The notes: a model not told the origin generated them from the sequence alone. A DNA stretch of 27,363 nt from an uncultured bacterium (GCA_949288455.1 CASEKF010000025.1:1-27363); one strand, 5' to 3'; positions 7,981-15,805 are shown, numbered from the stretch's first letter. Program-made: numbers and translations.

Positions 7981-10238
7981 GCGAACAGTCCATTACATAT
8001 TCCGTAATCTGCGATCCTCAAAACCCCGAAACGATCCTTCTAAAAGCTATCGCGGCAAATAAAGAAAGAAGAGAAGAAATTCTGGACGTAATATTTAAAG
8101 GCGAAATATCGGAAGAATTTAAAGAAGTGTATATCGCCGTTCTTTTATGTCTGGAAGAAACGGACGATCTGACAGTCGATATTTTAAAAACAAAACTTAA
8201 TGACGATATTTCCGAAGAAATTTTCAAACTGATTCCCTCAGATGTCGAGATAAATATGGCAATGGATATTTTGAAGAAAAAATGGGCGGAAAAAAAGAAA
8301 ATTTTAGGAAAAATAGCCATATGGAAAAAAAGCATCGACGCTATTACCTTAAAAGTAGAACAAGGTTCTTTACAACCTCAGGAATGGTTAACTAAAATAC
8401 TAAAAATCCTCCCCTCTGCGCAAACCGAAGACTTTGAAAAAAAACTTAAAGAAGCTCTAAAAATTAAGGATTCAAAAATAACGGAAGTCGAAACGGAAGC
8501 GAAGCGACTTAAAACGGAACTGGAAAAAGAACAAAAAACAAAAGACGACGCAATTAAAGAAAAAGAATTGTTGAATCTGAAAATATCCGCGCTGGAAAGA
8601 GATTTAAACTTTAAAAAAGATAAAGACGAAGAAAAAAACGCGTTAATACAAACTCTACAACAAACGGTTAAAAAACTTTCTTTAAATAAGGAAAACGAAA
8701 AAGGGCTTGAGGCAAAACTTGAAAATCTAACTCAAGAAACAAAAGAAAAAGAACGAATAATCGCAGAACTAAAAGAAAAAACGACTCAATTTGAAGAAAT
8801 TGAAAAAGAACAACTTGAAGAAATTGAAAATCTGGACAAAGCTCTGCTTAGAGCTGAACATGCGTTAAATATACAAACGGAACAAATCAAAATACAAAAT
8901 TCTCAAAACGAAGAATTAGCAAAACAGCTTGAAGCCATGACGAAGGTTCAAATTGAGAACGACTCTAATGGCGATAAACTGAAACAATTAGAAATCATAG
9001 AAAAAGAAGTCGCTTTAAAGAACGAAGAAATTAACCAAAAAAATGAGCAAATACTCCAACTGCAGAAAACCATACAAACAATAGAAAATGAATTAACAAA
9101 CAAGTCGGAAGAAGAACTGCAGACTTTAAAACGACAAATTAAATCTCTAGAGACAGAACTGGCTTCAAAAAACGCCTCGATAAACTCAAAACAAGATCAA
9201 ATAGAAAGATTAAAAAAAGAAAATAAAATTTTAAAAGAAAATTATTTGACAAACGGGGCTTCCGCTTCTATCGGAGACGACACGTCGAATCAAAAACATA
9301 TATTTTTAGAAGACGTATGGTCAAACGTACTTAATAATATAAACGAACATATTCCGTCTATCTTCCTTCCTCTGGAAACCGGTTTTGCGCCTATTAACTC
9401 AAAGATAGGAGGGTTAAGCGGCTTAACGGCGATATGCGGACAACCGAAAACGGGCAAAACGTCTTTAGCTCTCCAACTTTCATTTGAAACTCTAGTCAGG
9501 AACGAAGGAAGTTTTTCCATTTTTTATACGACAGATCATATTCCGGAATATCTATACTGCAGACTGATATCGCAGTTATCCGGCGTCAAACTGAAAAATA
9601 TCATGCTCGGAAATATTGAAAATCTTAGCGAAGACGAAACTAAGTTTCTTCAAAAAACCTGTTCTTTAATAAATTTATATAAAGACAAATTAGCGATCAT
9701 AAGCATGGAAAACATGCCGAAATCAATCGGCGATCTTAAACTGCAAATAGGCTCAATCACTGCGAAAAACGACTGCGATAAAGGTTTGATCGTCATAGAT
9801 TCGATACTGCCGTTTATAAATAACATGTCACAAAGCAGCGGGCTGTCTCCGGCTGAATTGCTAAACGAACTCAGAATTCTTATAAATCAATATTCTCTAA
9901 CGTTAATTACTACCGCCAGAAGCAAAACGGACGAATCGGAACTTATAACTGACGTTATGTATGCGTCCGACCATATTTTAGAGATTTGTTACGAAGCGGC
10001 GGAGGATAACCTCAATACGGACTTAAAAACGGATTCAAAAGACATTATGGTATATGTGGCGTCGAGAGACGCTAAATCTTTCCCTATGGATCTTACTTTT
10101 AATTTAGAAACCTGCGGATTTGCGGAACAAAATAAAAAATTTAAAGCGCGAAAAATATCAAACAGCAGCAATATAGGCAATAAAATCATAAAAAAAGAAG
10201 CGAAAGTATACGCTTCTCCAAAACCATCTCTTTCTTAA
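7977..10238 (+). CDS. DnaB-like/RecA-fold ATPase with long internal coiled coil
   Basis: I do not recognise this as a named protein. Residues about 10-120 are helical and resemble the DnaB N-terminal domain (DPQNPETILLKAI start, K-rich end). Residues about 151-425 are Glu/Lys/Gln-rich heptads, a long coiled coil. Residues about 455-715 form a RecA-type core like the DnaB helicase C-terminal domain: Walker A GQPKTGKTS (488-496), YTTD (D520) where DnaB has a catalytic Glu, Walker B KGLIVIDS (D608), and MVYVASRDAK (R697) at the place of the DnaB arginine finger. The GTG start overlaps the exonuclease stop, with AAGGAG upstream. There is no signal peptide or membrane segment, so it is cytoplasmic. 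It may organise or remodel DNA for the paired exonuclease; helicase activity is unproven. ATPase fold confident, role inferred. Confidence 0.75.
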   Translation: MSEQSITYSVICDPQNPETILLKAIAANKERREEILDVIFKGEISEEFKEVYIAVLLCLEETDDLTVDILKTKLNDDISEEIFKLIPSDVEINMAMDILKKKWAEKKKILGKIAIWKKSIDAITLKVEQGSLQPQEWLTKILKILPSAQTEDFEKKLKEALKIKDSKITEVETEAKRLKTELEKEQKTKDDAIKEKELLNLKISALERDLNFKKDKDEEKNALIQTLQQTVKKLSLNKENEKGLEAKLENLTQETKEKERIIAELKEKTTQFEEIEKEQLEEIENLDKALLRAEHALNIQTEQIKIQNSQNEELAKQLEAMTKVQIENDSNGDKLKQLEIIEKEVALKNEEINQKNEQILQLQKTIQTIENELTNKSEEELQTLKRQIKSLETELASKNASINSKQDQIERLKKENKILKENYLTNGASASIGDDTSNQKHIFLEDVWSNVLNNINEHIPSIFLPLETGFAPINSKIGGLSGLTAICGQPKTGKTSLALQLSFETLVRNEGSFSIFYTTDHIPEYLYCRLISQLSGVKLKNIMLGNIENLSEDETKFLQKTCSLINLYKDKLAIISMENMPKSIGDLKLQIGSITAKNDCDKGLIVIDSILPFINNMSQSSGLSPAELLNELRILINQYSLTLITTARSKTDESELITDVMYASDHILEICYEAAEDNLNTDLKTDSKDIMVYVASRDAKSFPMDLTFNLETCGFAEQNKKFKARKISNSSNIGNKIIKKEAKVYASPKPSLS

Positions 10239-10272
10239 GTATATTCGATAACTTTTATAAGAAAAGTAAGCC

Positions 10273-10346
10273 TAGATTTTTCATAATGATAAAAAGTCAC
10301 TGAGAATCCAGATTCTCAGTGACTTTTTATCATTATGAAAAATCTA
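10273..10346. terminator. Perfect 35-bp inverted repeat, bidirectional terminator
   Basis: Two 35-bp arms (10273-10307 and 10312-10346) are exact inverted copies around a CCAG loop. The inner 12 bp (GTCACTGAGAAT and its complement) are flanked by A5 and T5, so both strands read as an intrinsic terminator. It lies between the convergent ATPase gene (ends 10238) and lepB (ends 10400). Perfect pairing continues about 18 bp beyond the A/T tracts, more than a terminator needs. Confidence 0.93.
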
Positions 10347-10399
10347 TCGTATTTAACGAAAACCAATATAACATTATACTTTAAAAGACTAGGATTCAA

Positions 10400-11005
10400 T
10401 CACATCGTTTTAATCCTATTAAACGGAAAAATAACCAAAACAGCCTTCCCGATAATATTCTGCTTAGGAAGGAATCCCCAAACATGGCTATCTGCGCTGT
10501 TGTTTCTGTTATCGCCCAAAACAAAATACGAATTTTCAGGCACGGTTATTTTTTCAAGAGAATATCCTATAGGCTCTAAAGTATAATTTTCCTCTTTCAT
10601 CAAACCGTTTAGAAAAAGGACTCCGTCTCTAATTTCTACCGTATCGCCGCCGACCGCGACTATGCGTTTTATATAATCTTTACCTTCGGAATGAGCGGCT
10701 TCCGGAGGATGGAACACAACGATATCGCCTCTGGCCGGACGATAAAAATTGTAAACAAATTTATTAGCGATAATAAAATCGTTAATCTTTAACGTAGGAA
10801 CCATTGAAGAAGACGGGATATAAAACGTCCTGGCGATAAAGGTAATTATTATAAGAGCCGTAGCTCCAGCCCATAGAATAGAATCTATATTTTCAAAAAT
10901 TCGCTTCTTCTTATCCTGGCTTATATTAAAATCTTTCTTAAAATGAAGATAGACTCTTACCGCTCCAAGGATAATTAAGGCAATCAGCAAATACTCTGGA
11001 GGCAT
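10400..11005 (-). CDS. lepB: Signal peptidase I
   Basis: Membrane protease that removes signal peptides from Sec-exported proteins. The catalytic dyad is visible: Ser67 in IPSSSMVPTL and Lys113 in YIKRIVAVGGD; the downstream VLGDNRNNSADSHVWGFL box is also conserved. Two hydrophobic segments (about 4-20 and 43-60) precede the catalytic domain, which would lie outside the inner membrane. The length of 201 residues is typical for short type I peptidases. The ATG is 7 nt after the rplS stop and has only a weak GGAAAG site, so it probably depends on coupling with rplS. It ends at the bidirectional terminator. Confidence 0.95.
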   Translation of the reverse strand: MPPEYLLIALIILGAVRVYLHFKKDFNISQDKKKRIFENIDSILWAGATALIIITFIARTFYIPSSSMVPTLKINDFIIANKFVYNFYRPARGDIVVFHPPEAAHSEGKDYIKRIVAVGGDTVEIRDGVLFLNGLMKEENYTLEPIGYSLEKITVPENSYFVLGDNRNNSADSHVWGFLPKQNIIGKAVLVIFPFNRIKTM

Positions 11006-11012
11006 TTTTCAA

Positions 11013-11378
11013 CTAATCTTTCCGTTTTGTCACATAAACTTTTCTTTCTTTTACGCGAGCTTTTTTACCGACTTTATCTCTCAGATAATATAGTTTAGAT
11101 TTACGAACTTTTCCAAATCTTGTTACGGTCAAAGAATGGAGCATAGGCGAATGAAGAAGAATCGTTCTTTCTACTCCGATTCCATTCGAGATTTTTCTAA
11201 GAATAAACGATTCGTTTAAACCGCTGTTTTTCTTAGCTATGCATATACCCTCAAACGTCTGATATCTTTCTTTTCCGCCTTCAACGACCTTCAACTGTAC
11301 TTTTACCGTATCTCCCGGTCTAAAATCCTCATATTTATTTTTCATCTGTTCAGCCGCAAGCATTTTTATCAGATCCAT
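11013..11378 (-). CDS. rplS: 50S ribosomal protein L19
   Basis: 50S protein at the subunit interface. The family segments FRPGDTVKVQLKVVEGGKER, QTFEGICIAKKNSGLNESFILRKISNGIGVERTILLHSP and KVRKSKLYYLRDKVGKKARVKE are all present. I place the start at the ATG at 11378 (MDLIKMLAAEQMKN), giving 121 residues, because AAAGGAGA lies upstream and this matches family length. The reading frame stays open to a GTG at 11417, which has no ribosome binding site. A 391-bp leader region with its own promoter candidate separates it from trmD, so it can be expressed apart from the upstream operon. Confidence 0.96.
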   Translation of the reverse strand: MDLIKMLAAEQMKNKYEDFRPGDTVKVQLKVVEGGKERYQTFEGICIAKKNSGLNESFILRKISNGIGVERTILLHSPMLHSLTVTRFGKVRKSKLYYLRDKVGKKARVKERKVYVTKRKD

Positions 11379-11484
11379 TATAATACAAGTCTCCTTTATT
11401 AACAAATTGACACTCACAAAAATAAAACGATTAGTTCTCGGAATCTACGTTAATAACTATGCGTAAAACAAGCTTACAACTTCT

Positions 11485-11501
11485 AACCGAGCATATCGGT
11501 T
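11485..11501 (-). promoter_or_regulatory. Hairpin in the rplS leader
   Basis: AACCGA and TCGGTT form a 6-bp perfect stem with a 5-nt loop, between the promoter candidate and the rplS start. Structured L19 leaders are known in Firmicutes; membership of that family is not shown here. Confidence 0.3.
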
Positions 11502-11521
11502 CGGACGTGTCCAATCCTACT

Positions 11522-11551
11522 TATATATAAACTTTCAGGAAATCTTTACAA
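11522..11551 (-). promoter_or_regulatory. Candidate promoter for rplS-lepB
   Basis: Minus strand: TTGTAA (11546-11551), 18-nt spacer, TATATA (11522-11527). Match is moderate. It would give a leader of about 140 nt before the rplS ATG. Confidence 0.4.
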
Positions 11552-11769
11552 AAAATATAAATTGAGATCAATCCCCCAAAATTTTATAGCTTAGCAAACC
11601 TTAAATATACATCGCTAATTTCCGCATCTATGAATATGAGCTGTCCATAGTTTAAAAAACAATAAGTTTCCCGCTTTTCAAATCTCGCGATCCGCTGTCT
11701 CCATAAGCGTTATTTCGGGCAGAGCCTGCCCTACTCGTTTGGATTACGCGCTATTTGCTTTTAAGCCTT

Positions 11770-12447
11770 CTATTCAATCTTTTCGAGAAGTTCCGGCCTT
11801 TTTTTCAAAGTATTTAAAATTTTCTGATTTTCGCGCCATTGTCTTACTTTTTCATGATCGCCCGACAGCAAAACATCCGGAACCTTCATCCCCATAAATT
11901 CTCTAGGCCTGGTATATTGGGGATAATCAAGCAATGTCTGAGTAAAAGACTCTTCTCTCGCCGACTCGGCGTCTATAACTCCGGGAGCCAGTCTGGCTAC
12001 GGCGTCGGCAATTACCATAGCCGGAAGTTCTCCTCCTGTCAGAACGTAATCTCCAATAGAAATTTCGCCGTCGCAAACTAAATCGACAAAACGCTCGTCC
12101 ACTCCTTCATAATGGGCGCAAACTAGGATTAAACCTTCCAACTCCGATAATTCTCTGCATTTTTTTTGAGTCAAAAGCTTTCCCTGAGGAGACATAAGAT
12201 ACACGGGCGCGTTTGGATTTTGTTTCTTTATCGCCATAACGGCCTCGTAAAGAACGGAAACTTTCATCAGCATCCCGGCCCCTCCGCCATAAGGAGCGTC
12301 GTCAACCGTTCTATGACGATCTTTTGTAAAATCTCTCAAATCATGCAGAATAATTTTAATTAAACCCGCTTCCTGAGCTCTTTTTAAAATACTAGAAAAA
12401 AGCGGAGAAAAAATATCCGGAAAAATCGTCAATATATCAATCCGCAC
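11770..12447 (-). CDS. trmD: tRNA (guanine-N1-)-methyltransferase
   Basis: Transfers a methyl group from S-adenosylmethionine to N1 of G37, next to the anticodon, which prevents +1 frameshifting. The SPOUT trefoil-knot motifs are clear: LVCAHYEGVDERF, IGDYVLTGGELPAM and LDYPQYTRPREF, and the N-terminal MRIDILTIFPDIFSPL is standard. Length 225 is slightly shorter than the usual 240-250, missing only C-terminal residues. It starts at GTG, preceded by GGAG within the rimM end, and overlaps rimM by 11 nt, so the two are coupled. Confidence 0.97.
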   Translation of the reverse strand: MRIDILTIFPDIFSPLFSSILKRAQEAGLIKIILHDLRDFTKDRHRTVDDAPYGGGAGMLMKVSVLYEAVMAIKKQNPNAPVYLMSPQGKLLTQKKCRELSELEGLILVCAHYEGVDERFVDLVCDGEISIGDYVLTGGELPAMVIADAVARLAPGVIDAESAREESFTQTLLDYPQYTRPREFMGMKVPDVLLSGDHEKVRQWRENQKILNTLKKRPELLEKIE

Positions 12448-12952
12448 CGTTTAATTTCTCCATATCGACATGCATACTCTTTTTAGCTATGTCTATATCT
12501 TTTATAAAAATTTTAAGAGCCGGAATCATAAATTCTCCGGATTCGCCTTCGACAATATAAATATCGTTATTCGGCGACGAAGCGACTTCTTTAACGGCGC
12601 CTAGGAGTCTATTATCCAAGTCGAAAACGTTCAGTCCCTCAATATCAAAAACATAGAACCTGTCTTTTTCTTTTATTTTATACGGCGAGTCGGTCAAGCA
12701 CAGAAAACCTCTCATATACTCGGCCGAAGTTCTATCGTCAAGCCCTACTAACTTTAGTATCAGAACCTTTTTATGATATCTTGATTTTTCTATTTTAAAT
12801 TCCCGAATATTTGTAAAATCCTTATCTCCCAAAAGGACGTTATTCCCAACGTCAAATCTCTCCGGAAAATCCGTAAGAACTTTGACTTTCAATTCGCCCT
12901 TTATGCCATGAACGCCAACGACGACTCCGGTGACAACATAGTTGCCATGCAT
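12437..12952 (-). CDS. rimM: 16S rRNA processing protein RimM
   Basis: Assembly factor that binds S19 and helps mature the 30S head. The N-terminal VVGVHGIKGELKVKVLTDFPERF motif and a C-terminal PRC-barrel with YVFDIEGLNVFD, LLGAVKEV and FMIPALKIFIKDID are typical. At 171 residues the length is normal. I use the ATG at 12952 rather than the TTG one codon earlier; a GAGGT site in the last ylqD codons serves either. It follows ylqD with a spacer of only 3 nt and overlaps trmD, all in one operon. Confidence 0.95.
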   Translation of the reverse strand: MHGNYVVTGVVVGVHGIKGELKVKVLTDFPERFDVGNNVLLGDKDFTNIREFKIEKSRYHKKVLILKLVGLDDRTSAEYMRGFLCLTDSPYKIKEKDRFYVFDIEGLNVFDLDNRLLGAVKEVASSPNNDIYIVEGESGEFMIPALKIFIKDIDIAKKSMHVDMEKLNGAD

Positions 12953-12955
12953 CAA

Positions 12956-13363
12956 TCAACAACCTCTAAGCTCGACGACCTTCCAATCCTTCAAAACTAT
13001 CTCGGCTCCCTGAAGAATCTGATGCATATCGTCGCCTTCTTTAACGCTTACCGGGCCTTCAAGAATTCTAAAAGCGATTTCGTCGCCTTCCTTAACGCTT
13101 TTAAAAGCCTGGATCTTAAGATCCATTTCTTTTTTCAATTCCTGAAATCTTGCTTTCTCTATTTCAAGCTGTTTATTGATTTTTTCCAAAACTACCGCGT
13201 CTCCGCCGTTAGCTTTAGTCTTTTCATACATAGCCTCGGCTTGAGATATAGTATTTTCGTTTCTATTCAAAGTCTCATAAGTTTCGTCAAGAATTTGTTT
13301 ACGAAACGCCTCTGTCATAATTACCTTTACGGCGACAGGTCTTTTAATTTCTATAGCGCTCAT
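12956..13363 (-). CDS. ylqD: YlqD family protein, function unknown
   Basis: This small protein sits between khpA and rimM, exactly where Bacillus subtilis has ylqD. The sequence agrees: an N-terminal RPVAVKVIMTEAFRKQIL strand-helix, a charged helix rich in Glu/Lys (about residues 40-90) and a C-terminal beta segment (EGDEIAFRILEGPVSVKEGD, then GAEIVLKDWKVVELR). At 135 residues the size fits. No function is established; the position implies a link to ribosome or RNA maturation. The ATG follows AGGAGG. It has no signal peptide and should be cytoplasmic. Confidence 0.82.
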   Translation of the reverse strand: MSAIEIKRPVAVKVIMTEAFRKQILDETYETLNRNENTISQAEAMYEKTKANGGDAVVLEKINKQLEIEKARFQELKKEMDLKIQAFKSVKEGDEIAFRILEGPVSVKEGDDMHQILQGAEIVLKDWKVVELRGC

Positions 13364-13399
13364 TAGTCCTCCTGATGATTCGTATAATCTCGCGATATT

Positions 13400-13627
13400 T
13401 TATATAATTTCGACTATCACTCTTTTGCCCGCTTTTACGGCCGCCGCTTTAATAACGGTTCTTATAGCCTGAGCTATACGACCGTTTTTGCCTATTATTT
13501 TCCCCATATCTTCCGGAGAAACTCTAAGCTCAAGCAACACTGTTCTTTCCGCTTCTATTACCTTAACCTGCACGTCGTCCGGATAATCTACAAGAGACTT
13601 GGCTAAATATTCTAATAACTCCTTCAT
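13400..13627 (-). CDS. khpA: KH-domain RNA-binding protein KhpA
   Basis: Short single-KH protein that binds RNA, known in Firmicutes to pair with KhpB (EloR/Jag) and to affect cell elongation. The 75 residues are almost entirely one KH domain with the GxxG loop as GKNG (46-49) in MGKIIGKNGRIAQAIRTVIKAAA. It begins MKELLEYLAKSLVDYPDDV, typical of the family. The ATG is preceded by CGGAGGA. It follows rpsP by 48 nt and precedes ylqD by 36 nt in the same operon. Confidence 0.94.
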   Translation of the reverse strand: MKELLEYLAKSLVDYPDDVQVKVIEAERTVLLELRVSPEDMGKIIGKNGRIAQAIRTVIKAAAVKAGKRVIVEII

Positions 13628-13675
13628 ATTTTCCTCCGCTTTACTTATTGTAGACTTTAGAATAAAAGGAAAAAG

Positions 13676-13993
13676 CTACTTCTTTTCCTCTTTCTTCTTG
13701 CCTGCAGTTTTAAGAGTGGGAGTTTCAGGCTTCATAATACCTAATTTAACCAGAATACGCCTAACTGAATCGGTAGGCTGAGCTCCTTTGGAAAGCCATT
13801 CCTGCAGTTTTTCTTCGCAAACGAAAGTTTTATTTTCCGTATCGTTGCCATTTTCGTCTCTTTTATTTCTAGGATTATAATGACCGATATTCTCTATAAT
13901 CCTTCCGTCGCGGGGACTTCTGGAGTCGGCAACGACTATTCTGTAACTGGGCTGTTTCTTTTTCCCTGTTCTTGTCAATCTGATTTTTACCAT
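13676..13993 (-). CDS. rpsP: 30S ribosomal protein S16
   Basis: Early-assembly 30S protein. [42 protein letters not shown] and the [20 protein letters not shown] block identify it. At 105 residues it is somewhat longer than the 80-90 residue core because of a Lys/Glu-rich C-terminal tail. The ATG follows CAAGGAGA. It is probably the first gene of the rpsP-khpA-ylqD-rimM-trmD transcript, with a promoter just upstream. Confidence 0.97.
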   Translation of the reverse strand: MVKIRLTRTGKKKQPSYRIVVADSRSPRDGRIIENIGHYNPRNKRDENGNDTENKTFVCEEKLQEWLSKGAQPTDSVRRILVKLGIMKPETPTLKTAGKKKEEKK

Positions 13994-14023
13994 TTTATTT
14001 CTCCTTGCAGAAATTTTCTCTTA

Positions 14024-14052
14024 TATATACGTTCCATTCAGCATAAAACCAA
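14024..14052 (-). promoter_or_regulatory. Promoter of rpsP operon
   Basis: Minus strand: TTGGTT (14047-14052), 17-nt spacer, TATATA (14024-14029). It would start transcription near 14017, a short leader of about 24 nt before the rpsP ATG. Confidence 0.55.
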
Positions 14053-14249
14053 TATAAAATATAATAAATTATTACGTCTTTACCCGCAACCGAAACTTCC
14101 CTCGGCGCTCAGATAACCGCAGGCTCTCATTCGGCAGATCCGATCTCCTAAGCGTAAACGAGACGTCTTCTCATGTTCCGAAGCTTCTATTGTCAAGCGG
14201 AAGCAATTCATCCTCCGCCTCAGAGACGAGGGACTTCTTGCCGAAAGAG

Positions 14250-15578
14250 TCAAAACGGCAATTTAAAAGGCATAGTCTTTTGAAGTTTTTCTAAATCGGC
14301 GAACTGTTTAAACATTTTCTTTGACATCTGATATTGCTTAATCAGCTTATTTACGTCGGAGACCTCGCATCCGCTGCCTTTCGCGATTCTTCTTCTCCTG
14401 CTGGCGTTAAGAATGGAAGGATCCAATCTTTCCTTTTTCGTCATTCCTCGAATAATCGCCTCGACTTTAGAAATTTGCTTTTCTTCTATAGGTATATCTT
14501 TAGCGACTTGCGAAAACCCCGGAATCATCTCAAGAAGATTTCTTAGAGGACCCATTTTTTTTATTTTTTGAATATGATCCAAAAAATCTTGTAAGGAAAA
14601 CTCCTGACGTCTAAATTTTTCTTCCAATTCTTTAGCCTCAGATTCGGAAAAAGCGTTTTCCGCTTTTTCGATAAGACTTAAGACGTCTCCCATTCCAAGA
14701 ATTCTGGAAACTATTCTATCCGGGTAAAAAGGCTCTAAAGCGTCTAATTTTTCGCCGGTTCCAACAAACTTAACGGGTTTTCCCGTAACTTCTTTAACGG
14801 ATAAAGCCGCCCCTCCTCGCGCGTCTCCGTCCATCTTAGTAAGAATCACGCCGGTAACGCCTAATTTTTCTTCAAAAGATTCGGCGATATTTACTGCGTC
14901 CTGTCCCGTCATAGCGTCTACGGTAAGAAGAATTTCCTGAGGAGATACGGACAACTTCATATCTCTTAATTCCTGCATTAAGACTTCGTCTATATGCATA
15001 CGACCGGCGGTATCTACGATTAATATATCATGTCCTTGAGCCAACGCTTGATTTTTAGCGGCTTTTACAATTTCAACCGGGCTTTGCTTATTTCCCATAG
15101 AAAAAACCGGGATTTCCAATTTTTCCCCTATTATTTCCAATTGTTTTATAGCCGCAGGACGATATATATCGGCGGCTACCAAAAGAGGAAAATGTTCCGA
15201 GTCTTTAAAAAATTTAGCCAGTTTTCCGGAAGAAGTAGTTTTTCCCGCCCCATTTAAGCCCACCATCATTATGATGGTAGGAGGCTGAGGAGAAAATTCG
15301 ATGCGGGCGTTTTCGTTACCCATCAAAAAAGTAAGTTCGTCCCTTACGTATTTGATCACTAACTGACCGGGAGATAAACTTTCCCATACGGCGGCTCCCA
15401 CGGCCTTTTCTTTAACTCTCGCGATAAAACTTCTAACTACTTTTAAGCTAACGTCGGCTTCAAGAAGCGCAAGACGAACTTCCCTCAAGGCAACGTCTAC
15501 GTCTTGAGCGGTAAGGCTGCCTCTGCCTCTTAATTTTTTAAAAATAGAACTTAATTTATCTTGAAGCGTATCAAACAT
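14250..15578 (-). CDS. ffh: Signal recognition particle protein Ffh
   Basis: GTPase of the signal recognition particle: binds signal sequences at the ribosome and delivers them to FtsY at the membrane. The NG domain has P-loop GLNGAGKTT (107-115), DTAGR (189-193) and TKMD (247-250). The C-terminal M domain begins near residue 295 and contains the helix IRGMTKKERLDPSILNASRRRRIAKGSG that binds SRP RNA. At 442 residues it has the normal length. The start MFDTLQDKLSSIFKKLRG is canonical, yet no Shine-Dalgarno sequence precedes the ATG. A strong promoter lies about 190 nt upstream. It stands ahead of rpsP, as in Firmicutes. Confidence 0.97.
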   Translation of the reverse strand: MFDTLQDKLSSIFKKLRGRGSLTAQDVDVALREVRLALLEADVSLKVVRSFIARVKEKAVGAAVWESLSPGQLVIKYVRDELTFLMGNENARIEFSPQPPTIIMMVGLNGAGKTTSSGKLAKFFKDSEHFPLLVAADIYRPAAIKQLEIIGEKLEIPVFSMGNKQSPVEIVKAAKNQALAQGHDILIVDTAGRMHIDEVLMQELRDMKLSVSPQEILLTVDAMTGQDAVNIAESFEEKLGVTGVILTKMDGDARGGAALSVKEVTGKPVKFVGTGEKLDALEPFYPDRIVSRILGMGDVLSLIEKAENAFSESEAKELEEKFRRQEFSLQDFLDHIQKIKKMGPLRNLLEMIPGFSQVAKDIPIEEKQISKVEAIIRGMTKKERLDPSILNASRRRRIAKGSGCEVSDVNKLIKQYQMSKKMFKQFADLEKLQKTMPFKLPF

Positions 15579-15591
15579 GTAAAAATTATAA
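15573..15591 (-). promoter_or_regulatory. Unusual ffh start: TATAAT next to ATG, no ribosome binding site
   Basis: On the minus strand TATAAT ends 6 nt before the ffh ATG, the distance at which a -10 box would place the transcription start on the A of ATG. There is no purine-rich site here. No matching -35 element was found, so a leaderless ffh message is possible but not shown. Confidence 0.3.
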
Positions 15592-15776
15592 CTAAATTAT
15601 CTCAAATTATTTCCCGGCGCCATTCGGAATTCCTTATAACTAAACCTAAAAAATTCCAAATTAAATAACCGCGCAACATAGAATCAACTTTTTAAGAAAG
15701 AATTCTACGATTAACAACCGCGATTTAAAAAATTATATAATAAAAAAACGATTAAAACTCTTTTCCAGTATTAGCA

Positions 15777-15805
15777 AGTATAGTAAATCATGAAAAAAAT
15801 GTCAA
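15777..15805 (-). promoter_or_regulatory. Strong sigma70-type promoter of ffh
   Basis: Minus strand: TTGACA (15800-15805), 17-nt spacer, TATACT (15777-15782). Transcription should start near 15770, about 190 nt before the ffh ATG. Match and spacing are near consensus. Confidence 0.8.

Larger units (their letters stand above)
11379..11769. other. Intergenic region between trmD and rplS
   Basis: 391 bp without a credible gene. On the minus strand, in order, it holds a GGGCAG/CTGCCC hairpin just past trmD (11717-11731, no T-run), a promoter candidate (11522-11551) and a small perfect hairpin in the presumed rplS leader (11485-11501). Confidence 0.6.

Noticed and set aside
11400-11417. Longer rplS start at GTG 11417
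   Set aside because: No ribosome binding site and the extra 13 residues do not match L19; the ATG at 11378 has AAAGGAGA.
3409-14220. Shared 11-mer GGATGAATTGC downstream of both fusA and ffh, considered as a dispersed repeat
   Set aside because: Many 11-mers are expected to recur by chance in 27 kb, and flanking sequence does not align convincingly.
13994-14249. Gap next to ffh examined for the SRP RNA gene
   Set aside because: The conserved GGTCAGG and CGGAAGGAAGCAGCC type motifs were not found on either strand.
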